NCBI GenBank assembly: GCA_026874595.1
Contig: CM049307.1
Location: 34,884,862 to 34,948,861 of the forward strand
Direction of reading: 5' to 3'
Source of the DNA: Sipunculus nudus
Lineage: Eukaryota > Annelida > Sipuncula > Golfingiida > Sipunculidae
DNA: 64,000 bases
The position numbers and the translations under genes are program-made. Under the pieces are notes generated by a model that searched no databases, had not been told where the DNA came from, and saw nothing but the letters and a program-made list of their open reading frames with translations. The number at the start of each line of letters is the position of its first letter. Within the stretch, counting starts at the first letter, position 1. This document shows positions 35,275 to 50,200 of the stretch, in pieces.

Positions 35275-38200
35275 CTAGTCATGATGGGACGTGTACAGTT
35301 CACGGAGCTGCAACTTGCCTCTGTGTCGCATGATTCTGTACCTTGCTAAGTCTTTGCGGGTCACCATGCCAACCACCTAGAATAAATACAATAAGTAATG
35401 TAAACTTTCAATGATTTTGTGATAGAAATGGACAAACAGAGATCAGAAGAAACTACTGAGGTGAAATGAATTTCATAGAAACATATATACCTGTGAATTG
35501 TAAAAATACAGGGAAAAAATGTGTAAAGGCATACATTATTTTGTGCACTGAGCTTCTAAGTACAATGACCACAAATGGCTTTATTTATTTATCCATGAAC
35601 ATTAAACACATTTTATATAATCTGTAATTTCAAACATCTGAGCACTGATTCATTGCTGGACTTGTCTGACAGTTTTTACTTACCTCATTGCTTGCATTGA
35701 TGACCACCAGGTGGCGTAAACCTAATCCTCTGAACAGCTTGAACACTCTTGGCAATGATGTGTTCTGAAGATATCAATGTGTATAAGTCAATGGCAATTT
35801 TTATAATATTATACATAGTGCAGCACATTTAATATAACAGAAAACAAACTCTGCTTGTCTGATGTTCTGTAACATAAAAAATAATATTTTGTAATCATGT
35901 GCCAATATTGTTTAGCAGAAACAATGTAAATTAAGATTGTTTTGTTACTTCATTCAAGGGCCAAAAAGATTTAAGTTGCACATATGCCAAAATCCACCTT
36001 CCTTCTAGCGAGGCTGTCATTGCTATATTTTCAGAGATCCCGCTCTATTGAGCCATTCTGGCATCTTTTTCAAAATCAATGTGTAATATGCTTCCAATCA
36101 GATTTAATTATGTCATCAAATACCATGTGACAAGTCTTATCTTCATCTCATAGGTCATTTATATCATACAAACACAGTATTTAAATCTGCAACTGGGCGG
36201 TTCAGTAATATTTTTGATAACCCTAAAATACAAATATTATCATGTTTTAATTGAATAATCTGTGTTTCTCTGTGCTGACAAGTCAGGTTTGAAAATCTGA
36301 TGTAAGCCAGGCTGTCCAGCACACCCTAATGAAATAGTAGGACAGAAGTAGGATAAGAAATACAGAACAAGAGCATCTCAAAGGTGCATAATATGCCTGT
36401 CTTATGACATGTGACCTCTGACCTCATTACATATGTGTGAATTTTGCCAAGGATTCAAATCAGGTTAGAAAATGTAGATTTTTGGTTAGTCATTATGGCT
36501 TCACCAAATTCTAAGTGACCTCTGACCTCACTAAGTATGAGTGGATTTGGCTATAATCAAACTAAAATGAGATAATCTATTGGTTAATAGTTTTAGGTGA
36601 GTTTTGTGAAAATCTATCAAAGCACCGACAGACAGACAGCTAGATTGATGGACCATAGGTATACAATAATGCACCCCCATATAAAAAAGTAGCACAAAGG
36701 TAGAAAACAGATGGAAAATTAGGACCAAAGAGGACTAAAATGACACATGTAACAACAACAAGTGACCCAGGGGTCATGACGCTCAGCTGACCAGGAAGAC
36801 ATTGACAAAAGTAATTTCTATCATCTGAATGTCAAATTTGAATGAAATACTTTTTCCAAACTTGACCTTTTGTATAAAATCATCCAATATTCATTGGGGT
36901 ACTATGGAGCTCTGTAGCATGAAGGATATGGGTAACAGACACCTATTTTCAAGGTTTACAAGATGACTTTTCAGGGGTCTCCGAGCATGTCAAAAAATAA
37001 AATTCTAGGTCCAGTTATTATGATTTGTGCCCTGTTAACAGATGACCAAATGTTAATTCTGGGGGGTATTTCAAAGCCGCATAGGATGAAGGATATGGGT
37101 AACAGAGATGTAATTTCGGATGCACAAGGAGACTTTTCAGGGGCCTCCCAGCATATCAAGAAAGGAGATTCTAGGTCAAGTCATTATAATTTGTGCTCTG
37201 TTAACAGATGACCAAATCTTTATTCTGGGGAGTACTTCGGAGCCCCAGAGCATGAAGGATATGGGTAACAGAGACCTAATTTCAGGTTTCCAAGATGTTT
37301 CATGGACCTCCCTGCATGTTAAGAAAGAAGATTCTAGGTCAAGTCATTATGATTTGTGGCCTGTTAACAGATGACCAAATGTTTAAAGGTCTCAAAAATC
37401 AAGAAAAAAATTCTTAAAATATCAAAATACAGGTGGCACCACCAGTCTACAGAAACTGATGAAACAAGCCATTATCAATACAAATGTGGACAATCATGGT
37501 AATCAATGCATTAGTTATTGTATCAAATTTTGCATTATTCTGGGAGGAACTTCCGAGCCTCATAGCTGAAAGGATATCAGTAACAGAGACCTTATATCAG
37601 GTTTCCATATAGACTTTTTATGACCGTCCTTGCATGTCATGACAGAAGATTCTAGGTCCAGTTGATATGATTTGTGCCCTGTTAACAGATGACCAAATCT
37701 TAAAAGGTTTCAAAAATAGAGAAAAAAAACTTAAAAAAATCGAAAAAATACATGTGGCGCCACCAGTCTGCAGAAACTGATGAAACATCATGATCAATAT
37801 CCATGCAAAGAATCATGGTGATAAATGCATAAGTTGTGGACAATCATGGTGATCAATGCATTAGTTATTGTATCAAATTTTGCATTATTCTTAGGGTACG
37901 TGGGAGCCCCATAGCTCGAAGAATATAGGTCACAGTGACCTAATTTCAGGTTTACAAGGAGAATTTCCATAGACCTCCCAGGCTGTCAAGTAAGAAGATT
38001 CCAGTTCTAGCGTTTACGATTTGTGCCCTGTTAACGGACAGACGCCCGGACGGCCGGATGGACGACGGACAAAAGGTGATCCCTATAGCTCAGATGACTT
38101 ACAGTCAGCCGAGCTAAAAATCATGCAAAGTTCTTGATAAAAGAATTCAAAATCCAAAATGCAATATCACTGAGAATATATTTTACCATTTTTATGTGGT

Positions 38201-41200
38201 GTCTGTTTGTAAAAGCATTTTAGTGATCACATGGTGTTAAAAATTGCCTCAGTAGATTACTTATAACAAGGCCTACAGGCCTAATGCGAACCTGTGCAAT
38301 GAGATTACACCAGGTATAATGCTTCAATGCTGGACCATTACTTTTCAAGAACATGTGTAACATGTATATGAACAATGCAAGTACTAAACACTTAGAACAA
38401 AAAACAATTAAACAAACATCACTGATGCAATTCTGGCATGGGTGCACACAACACAAAAACTAGAATATGGGTAGTCAACAAGCGACTACATGTATCTGCC
38501 AAAATCAGAGTGGAAAAGGTGAAGTGAGGCATAGATTGAGTGGCAAGGGGAAATAGAGTGAGGTGTGTTGCATAATAGCCTGGATGTCTGCAGCCGAAAT
38601 GTGTATGTAGGTGGCGCCACCTGTCATAAAATCAATAAAGTTGTCAAGGATGTATACACATGCAAAACTTTCAGGTGGATAAGTCCAACCAATGCAGAGA
38701 TATGAGTGTTTTTATCCCAAGGCAGATAAACAGAGGGACGCTGTGCAAAAATGGTGGCAGGTGGCGCCACCAATTTTGTGTATAATTAAAAGATATATGA
38801 GATCTATACACATGCAAAATTTCAGGGGAATAAGTCAAACCAGTCCTGAGATATAAGCCTGAATGTCTGCAGCAAATACATAAATGTAGGTGGCACCACC
38901 TGCCAAAAAATCCAGAAAGCTATCCAAGATGTATAAACATGCAAAATTTCAGGTGGATAAGTCAAACCACTACTCAGATATGAGTGATTTTAGCCCACAG
39001 CAGACAAACAGACGGACGCTGTGCAAAAATGGTGGCAGGTGGCACCACCAATTTTGTGTATGATTAAGAGCTATGTGAAATCTATACAAATGCAAAATTT
39101 GAGGGGGATATGTCAAACCACTGCCGAGATATGAGTGATTTTATCCCAAGGCAGATGAACAGATGGACGCTGTGCAAAAATGGTGGCAGGTGGCACCACC
39201 AGTTTTGCGTATGATAAAGAGCTATGGGAGATCTATACACATGCAAAATTTTGGCCCAACTGGTCAAACGGTTCCTGAGATATGAGCTTGGATGTCTGCA
39301 GCTTAAACATGAATGTAGGTGGCGCCACCTGTCATAAAATCAAGAAAGCTATCCAGAATGTATACAAATGCAAAATTTCAGGTGGATAAGTCAAACCAAT
39401 GTTGAGATATGAGTGTTTTTATCCCAAGGCAGATGAACAGATGGACGCTGTGCAAAAATGGTTGCAGGTGGCGCCACCATTTTAGTGTATGTTATAAAGC
39501 TTTCCAAGGGCTACATTTGTGCAAAATCTTTAGCTGTATCGGTCAAACGGTTCCCGAGATATGTGGGTTTATGTGTGGAAACAGACACACAAATGGACGC
39601 TGGGGAGAGAGGAAAGGTCAGAGGTCAACCAAAAATGAGGGCGCAGCAGTTCACATGTGACTGATCATAATTCCGAATTTTAAAAAATTTTTCCCAGTGG
39701 GTATGGAGTTCTCCGGAACCCTATGCGGCGTCCGACTGAAAACATAGTATTCACAAAACTCTGTTTTGGCGGATACAATGATTGTAGCTGGCACCACCAA
39801 TATGTCAAACAAACCCCTCCTATGAAATAAGGAGGGACATACACTGTGCAAAAATTATTGTAGGTGGCGCCACCAGTTTTGTACACTATAAAGCTACCTG
39901 ATATGTATAAACATGCCCAATTTTAGGCTGATGAATAAAAATCCTCTGTAGAAATAAGCAGGTGCATACACTGCAAAAGTCAATGTAGGTGGCACCACCT
40001 GTCTTGTAAAAGAGAATACCATCAAAGATGCATAGACAGGTCAAAATATCAGTCCAATACAGCAAACTTCCCAGAGTTTGATGCACTGGGCTGACAAGGC
40101 TTAGGTGAGTAAGGCAGTTGCCCCCGAATGACCTATGACAAATTGCTGCCTCAAGCAACTGCACTGAGTGAATCCTTGACCTGCACCTGGCTAGACTAAG
40201 TGAACTTTTGACCTGTACCTAGCTGCACTGAGTGAACTCTTGACCTGTTGCATAATCTGACACAGTTGGCAGTCTGCCAAAGCTATAAATAGATTCAGGC
40301 TGCACTTTGGCGCCAAATATGATGCAGTGAGCATTCTGCTAAAGCTATAAATAGAATGCAGCTACTGCACTGAGTGAACTCTTGACCTATACCTGGCTGC
40401 ACTTCTTCCAATCCTGGCACTGTGCCAAAACTATTTATAGAGCTGACATCATCTTGGCTAATGGCCAACATCAAGGCACTGGCAATCTGCCAATGGTAAA
40501 CCAAGTGCTGCCATCTGTACACAAAAGTGGTCCCTACTTGTAATAACTTTGAAATTTATTTTCCCAATACGAAATGCTTTTCAGCTGATTTTTATAAGAA
40601 AGAAATCAGGAATATATGTAAAATTATTATGGATACATACTGAATGCAAAATTAAAATACAGATATATCTCACTGATGGCAAATTCTTGAATTAAGTTGA
40701 GTAGGGAAACCAATAATGTATAATCCACGTACAGTTGTCTTTATATAGCCACAGAGAGCTGAATATCCATGATTGTAACATTGCCTGGTATGATGAATAA
40801 CTTGAATCATAAATCTAAATTTTTTAAAAGCTTTTAAAAAAACTTTCTTGTCAATATTAACCAAAGATAACCTGAAATCTAAATGTCTAGTGGCATGATG
40901 TAATAGATGCTGATAAACTGGTGCCAGGCTAGATGTAACAGCATCACACAGCTAACATATATGGCAAATTGACTCAATTCAAGCTCCATAATTCAGCCAA
41001 AAATCATTCATGTGGAACCATTAATGACAATTATTATAAGAATAATTGTAGGGATTATTCTTGTAAAATATTTAACAAACTGGCTTCAGTGGCATCAGTC
41101 GAAAAACGTTTTGCAGGTTTATAACTCATATAGGAAGATACAGCAAACTGGCTAAGTTCAGCTCCCCGTAACTCAGCCAAAAAGCACTGAACCAAAACCA

Positions 41201-44200
41201 TTTGAACAAACTTGAGTTGTCAACATCTGAGGATAATTAATGTGTGAGATTTCAGAATTTGGCCCAGCGGTTTTTGAGAAGAAGATCTTTGTAGCCACTG
41301 AGATAAAATGGGCTGTTATGGCATATGACTAAATTCAGCTTCCCATAATTTAGCCAAAAGTCACTGAACTGAGACCATTTGAACAAACTTCAGAAAGCAC
41401 TACCCTAGGATCATTTCTTTGCGATATTAAACATTTTGGCCACATGGTTTCAGAGAAGAAGTTTTTTGTAGGCCTTAGTGTAATACAGGCACTGATGACC
41501 CCGTACAAAAAAGGCCGATGCAGGTGGTGCCACCAATACCTCAATTTCAGATATGACTTATGTGACCAACATTTGCATAAAATTTGGTGATGATAGCTCC
41601 AGCCGTTTCTGAGATTTAAATTTTAATATGCTTTTTTGCACAGGTAACAAAGTTCAACCTCCTGTAACTCGGCCAAAAATCTCCGAACTGGAACCATTCG
41701 AACAAACTTGAGAAAGATTGTTCCAGGGATCATTTCTGTGAAATATTGGACATTTTGGCTGGACAGTTTCGGAGTAGAAGATTTTTAAAGCTTTTTTAGC
41801 TTTTTCCCTATAAAATCTAAGAAAATGCAGTTAGAAAAAAATACACAAAATTTGATATAGTTTTTTGGATGACTGATTATTTGCAAAATATTTGGTGATG
41901 CTAGATCCAGCCATTTTTGAGATAGCTATGGTTAACGTACAGATGACACACGACGGACGCCGCCGCACCATCGCATAAGCTCACAGGTTCGCTAACAACA
42001 AAAGGCCACTTTCACTGCAATTATTAGTATTTTTATACTGCATGTTGCAGAGAAAAACAAAAGAAGGAAAAACTATGTGCTTTATAGAAAAGTAGGATTT
42101 CTGGACAATATTTGACAACTTACATCACACACAGCATATGGTGCTGGGTTCATAAATGGTGACAAGTCTATGGTACATTCTCTTTCATATGGTGACACAT
42201 GGATGTGCTGGAACAAACAGACATTAAAAACAATGAAAATATGTAATAAACGTTACCATATAAATCACAAAAGGTTTGTAACTCTTTCATTAAGAAAGAG
42301 TTGAATATTTACACATTTAAAGTGCTGAAGAGAGAAAAACTTGAGGTGGAATGTAAAAATATCTACAAATGAAACATTGTATTCAGTTTAAATTACAACA
42401 AGGACCTATGGCCATATGGGTCTTGAATATATAATATAAACTGCTTTTTTTCCATATGGGTACCTGTATCTAAGGACAGCTGGTGTAGTATTTACCTGTA
42501 TATCTGGGTATATTGAGTGGTGTTTATCAATATAATTTGGTATCTAATGTGATAATTACCTGTTACTCATTTGGATCTAGTGTAGGACTTACCTGTATTT
42601 CTGGGTATCTTGGGTAGTCATCTCTAAAGTTTCTGAGTCTTAGTCTAGGACACGTTCCCGTCAGATTCAGGGGGTTTGTAAAGGCCTGTCAGAAATGAAT
42701 CATACTTGCAGATTTTGGTAATATGAATATTTTGACACATAATTAAACCTGTGTTAAAAGTTCCTTATTTAGCGGTTAAACTCTGGAGCCAAGCAATAAT
42801 TCCAAGCTTATGTTAGTTGACATAATTAGTAAACCTAATTATGGTTTCCCATAAAGCCAGCCATGTTATTTTAATTTTGATAAAACTGTAGGCTGATAAA
42901 AATCAAACTTACTCATGAATTAGGAACTGATTTCTCTTAAATAAATACAAGACAGAACTGTCTCAAGGGAACATTCTCAATGGTGTATAATCTGTAAAAT
43001 GAAGCTAAGTTAAGAGCAACTTCATTTCAGACTCTAATAGGATAAACACAGTTCTTTCACCAATGAAAACTCAAAGTGAGGTTAAGACTTTTCATACTCT
43101 CTTCAATGAATGTGTACATACTTTATGTTTCAGCAGGACTATTAGTTGTGACCTCAGGATCATCCCCCTCAGGACACCAAAGCTTGTCCTGTCAGGCTGA
43201 AAATAAAGTCCATGGTCACAATAACTAGTGAACCAATTTTTCTTTGATGCAATGAGGTGCTAAAGATGCGATATTAAGAAGAAAATTATAAACATAATAA
43301 AATAGTAATTATGGATTCTTGAATGGCATGTAAAGACACTGTATATCACTTTAAATCTTTAAATGGTAAAATGTTTGCAAATAATAGATTAAGTAAAAAG
43401 AAATGTGTGACTCGAAGGATTAAGCCATTTGACACCATCTACCTCATTATTGGTTTGCTCAACCACAGGAAAGCCATTGTGGTTCTCCTGCCATAAGATA
43501 TCCACGATCTTCCCAACTTTCTCGACCGTCTGCAGTGTGGTCACTGGGTGACTCATCACCTCACTAAAATCAGACAGAGCGTATATTTTATAATATAATG
43601 TACACTGTACATTAAACAACTTATACCCAGGCCTCAGTGGGGGTTACAAGACTCTGATAATAAATAATTTTAGCATGAAAATGACTGTTTATATTCCATA
43701 CCTTTTTAGCATGATTGGTTGGTAAACACAGTATGTAGATAATCCAAAATGCATGATTACCTGTGTTGGAATCAGCAGTGATAAGCACTCTTTACTGATG
43801 GTGAATGCTTGGTAATCAGGAAAATGGTTCAGATTTACATGAACAAGGAAAGTTGATCTGTTGAGCCATAGGAAAGGTTTCACATATCAGTGATAAATTT
43901 GGGAAACACTTCTTAAAAGGACCGATGAGTGTAATATCAGTAACAAACAGTAATGCCTGTGTGACTTTGAAATCTGCAACAAGATTATTCATGTTCAAAT
44001 TTGATCTAGCTCTCCATGTGGTGCAATAATGGTGCAAGTATGGCAACTGTTCTTGTGTTGCAAGCTGATGGGGCATTCAGCCAAGCCAGGGTACTAAACA
44101 TGAAATTCACTGGAAGAATATTTCATAATAAAATACCAGAGACTTAATCCATTAAATGAATTATACCATTTCTGTTTGTGGCTTCTCAGCAATTAGTACA

Positions 44201-47200
44201 TATGCATTTGAAATCCCAGTACATCATCACTCACCTGGCAAATATATTTGAAGACATTGCAGGTGGCTCCCACATTAGAATTGGAACATTCTGTAGGTGA
44301 ATGTGGATATCATACAAACCCTGGAATAAAGAGAATTTTACTCCGTATAATTTGTAGTCTTCTTCTAAACTCCAGTGAATAAAAATGGTTGTAATGGCAA
44401 TATAGGCATAAAATCCTAATTTTGAGAATCTTTATTAGAAATTCATAATGTATAATTTGAAAATTAAAATTCATAAATGATTCTGTTTCTACAATGAAAT
44501 CTTAGAAAAAAAGACCTAAGCCACCCCTATACATGGTTTATACTGTATAGCCTGGTTCTTTTAGCATGAAAATGTTATAACAATGAGTGTTTAATTTCCT
44601 ATTATCATCAATATTGAGACCTCATTTTCTAGGGAAACATATAGACAAAGGTAATTGTCAACTGTATTTACTTAATCATATTGGCACATATGAATTAAAA
44701 CAATAAACTATATAGCTTTTCAAGCCAGCCTTCTAAAAATTTCCACAAAGGAGAACATTTGAGCATGAATCAAAGTTAATTTTGAAAAATAAGTTATTTT
44801 TGTCAGGTTCAAATTTTATTTAATGTATAATATGAAAATTTAATAAAATATGTATCTTACCTCATTGAATATATCACCAACCCATTTTGCTACTGTGAGA
44901 ACAATCATCAGTGGAAGTCCAAAAGTTATGTTTCCTGTAGCTTCTATCATAATCACAGTCAAACTCAAAGTCATGCGAACCACCCCACCTAAAGAAAGCA
45001 ACAACAAATGATATATAAAAACAAGTTCGTGCACAGAATTAAAGAATTAAAGAATTGTTTAGGGAAATAGACTGATTTTATTATAATTGGATTCCTTGAA
45101 TATTCTAAAAAGTAGGTATACTGTCCCCTTTCTGTACATTTGGTCAACATTTAGTGCTCCTTTTTAATTGCAGTTTTATAATTAATTTCTAAGGAGAAAA
45201 CACTCCAAAAAAACATGTAGACAGGGGATGATGAACACAGGGCACTGGTATAGACAATCTGAAATGTACCAGTGTTTTGAAATTTAACTCTTTGTATTAA
45301 TTCATCATACAGGTACACTGGTTATCTTGCTGAAACATACTAGGTATTTGTTTAAATTGCTTTGATGTTTGGACTTAGAATATGCTCGTTTACCTAACTG
45401 TGCAGCAGCTCCTATCAATGCATATTTCTCAGGAGTAATGAGTTTCTGAAATGTACAAGACCTGAAGAATGACACAACAATAACACACACTTTTGCATTC
45501 AGCTGGGTGTCAAAGTATCAACAAGTTTTATAATCTAATGACTATACGGTAGTTATCAATCCAAGAACTCCTGATATTCAATGATCTCAATGATCATGAA
45601 ATGTAGAAATATGTTATATGTAACTTCACTTGTACCTTTTTATTAATTGAGCTTCTCAGAACAAAGTAATTATGAAATTTGACTTCAAATGTTCATCAAC
45701 CTCATATGGCCAACAGTACAGTTATGAGCCACATTATCCAAACTGGTGTTAGACTTTTCAACTTAACAATGAATTATTCCTAGTCCTACAATTAAGAAAC
45801 ATCTTGTTCGATGAAGACTGGCCTTGTTTCTCAATGTACATTATAAATATACAAGCCTGAATTATGTAAACAATTACATTGTCAACCATCTAACATCTGC
45901 AGATAAGTGCCCATATGCTATGCATCTTCTGTGTGAAGTAATATATATACATGGATATTGACTTACAGAGTCTGGGAAAATGGTGACCATCAGTATGCCA
46001 ATAAGTCTTCCCCAGGCAGCTCCAGTCAGTAGTGAGGGGATGAAGAGACCGCTGGGGACACTCAGACCGTATGTCCAGCAGGCCAGGATAAAGTAAAACA
46101 CACTGAACACAGCAACAGTCACCGGACGGAATGATTCTGAAAGAAAATGTAAAACACGCTGGACACAGCAACAGTCACAGAATGGAATAATTCTGAAAGA
46201 AAATATAATACAGACTGAACACAGCAAATGTCACAGGACGGAATGATTCTAAAACAAAACATAAAACCTACTGAAATAACTACTGTCACTGGTTAATAGG
46301 TTGTGAAATAAACTGCTATATTCACTGGACAGAACTATTCTGAGACCTGATAAAAAGTAATAAGATGTAGAACATATAAAGTGTTAATTGTCATGATAAA
46401 TCCTATTTCAGTCCTTTAAATATCTATGCCTTTGAAATTTAACTCACCACAGTTCAAGAAATTGTAAAAGTAAGACATAAAGCATTTTAACCTGTGATAA
46501 CATTAAACAATACCTGGTATCATATTTTACATTTAACCATTTTGTAATGAGACAAAACATCAAATTAAAGAAAAAGCATCCTACCAGGCGGATCATGGAA
46601 GAGACTCTTTACACTGTCTTCTGGAGTCTGCATCCACATTGTTGCCACGGCGTTGTACTCTCCATCATTACAATACACCTGTAAAACAAGTGGTCCTGTC
46701 AAAGTAAGTGGGCCTCTGTTTACCATGTACTGAGGATTCATATTTATTTGTGCATTTGATTATATCAGATTTTTGTTGGTCATAAATTTCCATGACTTTA
46801 AGAATTCAACACACCTGTGTGATAAAATTATATATTTATAGGACGACTGACCTACCTGCACTACAAATTAACAACCCAGCATTATATATGAATTAATTCA
46901 AAATGATTGCACAATAGTCATTCCTTAATCTAAATGATGAGAAAGCAGGTCTTACCTGCTTGTCTGTAGGTATATTACCACCATAAGCCCTAATCTACAT
47001 CTTTTTAACCTTATCACCTTATCTACATATTATAAGCCAAATCATGATTTCTGGTTCTACTTGGCTCACCTGTAGAGGGTTAGAGCTGTTATCTTTGCCC
47101 AATGCCTGACAATCTACGACTAAATATATCATCACAAATGCTACTGCTGTTGTTGTCATGCCAACAATAACAGCCTCAAGGACCTGTTTCCATTTCTGAT

Positions 47201-50200
47201 GGATGTATCTGAAAAAAGACAACATTCATTACTGAAAATGAAGAAGGGACATTGTTTTACCTATGGTTTGTGTGTGTGTGTGTGTGGATGTTAGTGTGTT
47301 CACAAGACATAATTATTACACCTGACAATATATTGTATGCTGAAATTCTGGGAGATAAAATTTTAAAGTGTCCAAGTGTGACTTTTTTCTATGCTTTGGC
47401 ACAATTTGTTTAGAGTTTGGCCACAAGAGGGAAGCATGTGAGTAACATTGTAATTCTAAAAGATGATATTGCTCTCATAATACTTACCATTCTTTAAAGC
47501 ATTCTAAAAACTTCTACTGAAATTAAAATCAACATCAAAATTAAATAAAAAAAGGAAACTTACCTTCTTCTAAATAATGAGAGTTTATAATTGATATGGT
47601 TGAATAATGCACCTGTCAAGCCACCTAGAAAAATAAAATGCTATATTAATTTAATCAGGCATACAAAAAACAACATATTGAAATTAACTTACATAATGAA
47701 TATGTACATACATTACACAATCTCTAATACACCACATATTTTTTAATTAATTTAAAATGAAAAAGTAATGACCAGTCTTCTGCAATGAAGATCTAAAATC
47801 AAGTCACCATAATTCTCTCATTAATTTACTTATTTAAGATCCACTCTTGAAATGCAGTGTTCTCAGTTTAATTTGGTAAATCTTAACTCTTCATTATCCA
47901 CAGTAAAGGCCCACACTGGGGAGAATCAATTTTAACTGATAATTATCTACAGAGAGAGGTTCACTATATGCAATCTCTTACCTATGGCTCCCATAATAAT
48001 ATAGACGGGAAGTTCAGCTCCATTATAATACAGATTCTGCAAAAATATAGCAAAAATGCTAAAAATGTTCATTAACACACTAATATTTGTTTACGTTTTT
48101 GAATAAACAAACCATATATCAATTTTTTATTTATAAAGAAAAGGTAATAGTCATGTTATGGTAACTATCAGTCGTTATTTAAGTTTATTCGAAAGTCCTG
48201 ATAACCTTGGATATTTTCAAAAATATTTAATTTTGATTAAGATAAATCAGAAATATGTGGTTAAAAATCAGCCATTTCATCACGTAGGAAATTCCATGTG
48301 GCATAATCAAACAAAAACAGATCATTCAAAACCATATGTACAATATGCATAGGTTCATCTTGATGTAAACTCAGTACGCACACACACCTGTTTACCCAGC
48401 CACAATATTTCTCAGTAAATTAAAGATACTTGAGCACTTACTTCAAATGTTCCAAAGTTGAAGAGACCACTATAAGACAGATCCCAGGGTTTCTTGTGAG
48501 CGAAGCTGAGGAGCACATTGAGTGTGAATGTGGACACTAATGACGTGAAGAACTGGGAAGATTAAAAAACAGGCAAATCATGATATGAATCTAGACATAT
48601 TTTAGGTCTCATGTGATCACACAATTGGCATTGAAAACAGTTGGAAAACATTTTGCAAACATGTGGTGTTTGAAACGGTTAGAGTCTAGCTGGCACTATT
48701 ACAGTACGTCACAGCAGCTTTTATTAGCTTACTGCCAGTATCTAGAGTATCTAGTTTGTGTTATTTGGTTTGCTGCCAAGACTAGGTTATGTTATGGTAC
48801 ATTGTCAAGACAAGATCTGTTTTTAGAATAGTGAGATTCTGTAGACAGTGACAGGCATACATATTTCTGGTCAGTCATGAAACAAATAAATTCCACAACA
48901 TCAGTTGCATGTTTAATTTTTATGAAGATACACTTGATGAATCCCACTTCTATTGGTAGACAGCTGATCTACAACAAAATCAATGATTAAAGCAGGGTAC
49001 ACAAATAAACCATGCCTTATTAAATAATGCAGTGGTGTACTCAAGATTATAAAGAACAAATATAAAATGTTGCAAGTATGAAAATCATCAGAAAGAATTT
49101 AAACTATAAAACAGGAGCTATGACTGGTGAGGCCTCTCGTTTGTAAATTTTAGTCATTTTGCCACTGATCAATGAGAATACAGCAAAACTTCACTAAACA
49201 AAATGCTTGTCATTTAAGGTACCAGTCTAGAGAGTGATTCCATGCATCTCTCAGCATCACCCAGTCCTAAAAATATGTATGAAGAGTGTAAAATCTCATC
49301 TTGATGATCACTAGTAAGTATTATAGGGCTTCCAATAGGAAGGAAAAATTGGAAATCCAGGATTCTCAGGCAAACATTTTGGATGGTCACATGGGCTTTT
49401 GAGCATCCCAAGGGGAAGTGATCTGTGTCAAATTTTGAAAAATAATGTAAAATTGAATAATTTGTTAAAAGTATTACATGTCATTATCATATAAAGATTG
49501 CTTTGTATAGTGAGTCATCATATTATATACTGATTATATGACATGGCATGTAAGTTATCTTCACAGTGTTTGCAAAACTGACTGGTTTGTATGAGTTAGT
49601 CAGCAATGGTCAGTGACTACTACAAGAGTCAGCTTATATCCTTTAGATTCCAATGTTAAATGCGGAGATGTGGGTACTTACAATCCTCCATGTCAGACCT
49701 TGATTCCAGAAGCTGGCCCCCTCCTCCAGACTGAAAAGAACACCTCCAACAGGAGCACCGAATGCTGCAGAAACACCAGCCGCTGCTCCAGCCGAAACAA
49801 AGTCTCGCTTCTCTGTGTCAGTACGAAAATACTCAAACAGCTGCAAAGACAAGGCATCAGGTTTTAATCTTGACAACCTAGTGCCTGCTTTAACACAAAA
49901 ATACCACCACCTCTTTACCCTGTTCTTCTCTCAATGTTGAAACAAATCTTGCAAGCATGCATTCTAAAGGGAAGATATAAAATTTTAAGTATATTTTGAA
50001 ATGGAAAATTATTGGAACCACAAAAATGCTCCAAAACTTTAGAACAATCTAATTTCAGTTAATTAAAACAAGTCACAACACTGCCCACAATAGTGTCATT
50101 TATTTTCACCCTCTCTCTCTAAGTCTTTTGGTAGAATAAATTAACTAAAAACCAACTCTTACTCAGGTAATCACCTCTCAGAACTGTTGTCATTTACCAT

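Noticed and set aside
19575-38300. Shared motif AACAAGGCCTACRGGCCTAATG at 19585 and 38269 as Helitron or element end
   Set aside because: The hairpin is weak, no CTRR-type terminus follows, and downstream sequences of the two sites do not match.
39409-39664. Plus-strand frames over repeat X ([11 protein letters not shown]-like)
   Set aside because: The same peptide words recur with each repeat unit and are broken between copies; not a conserved protein.
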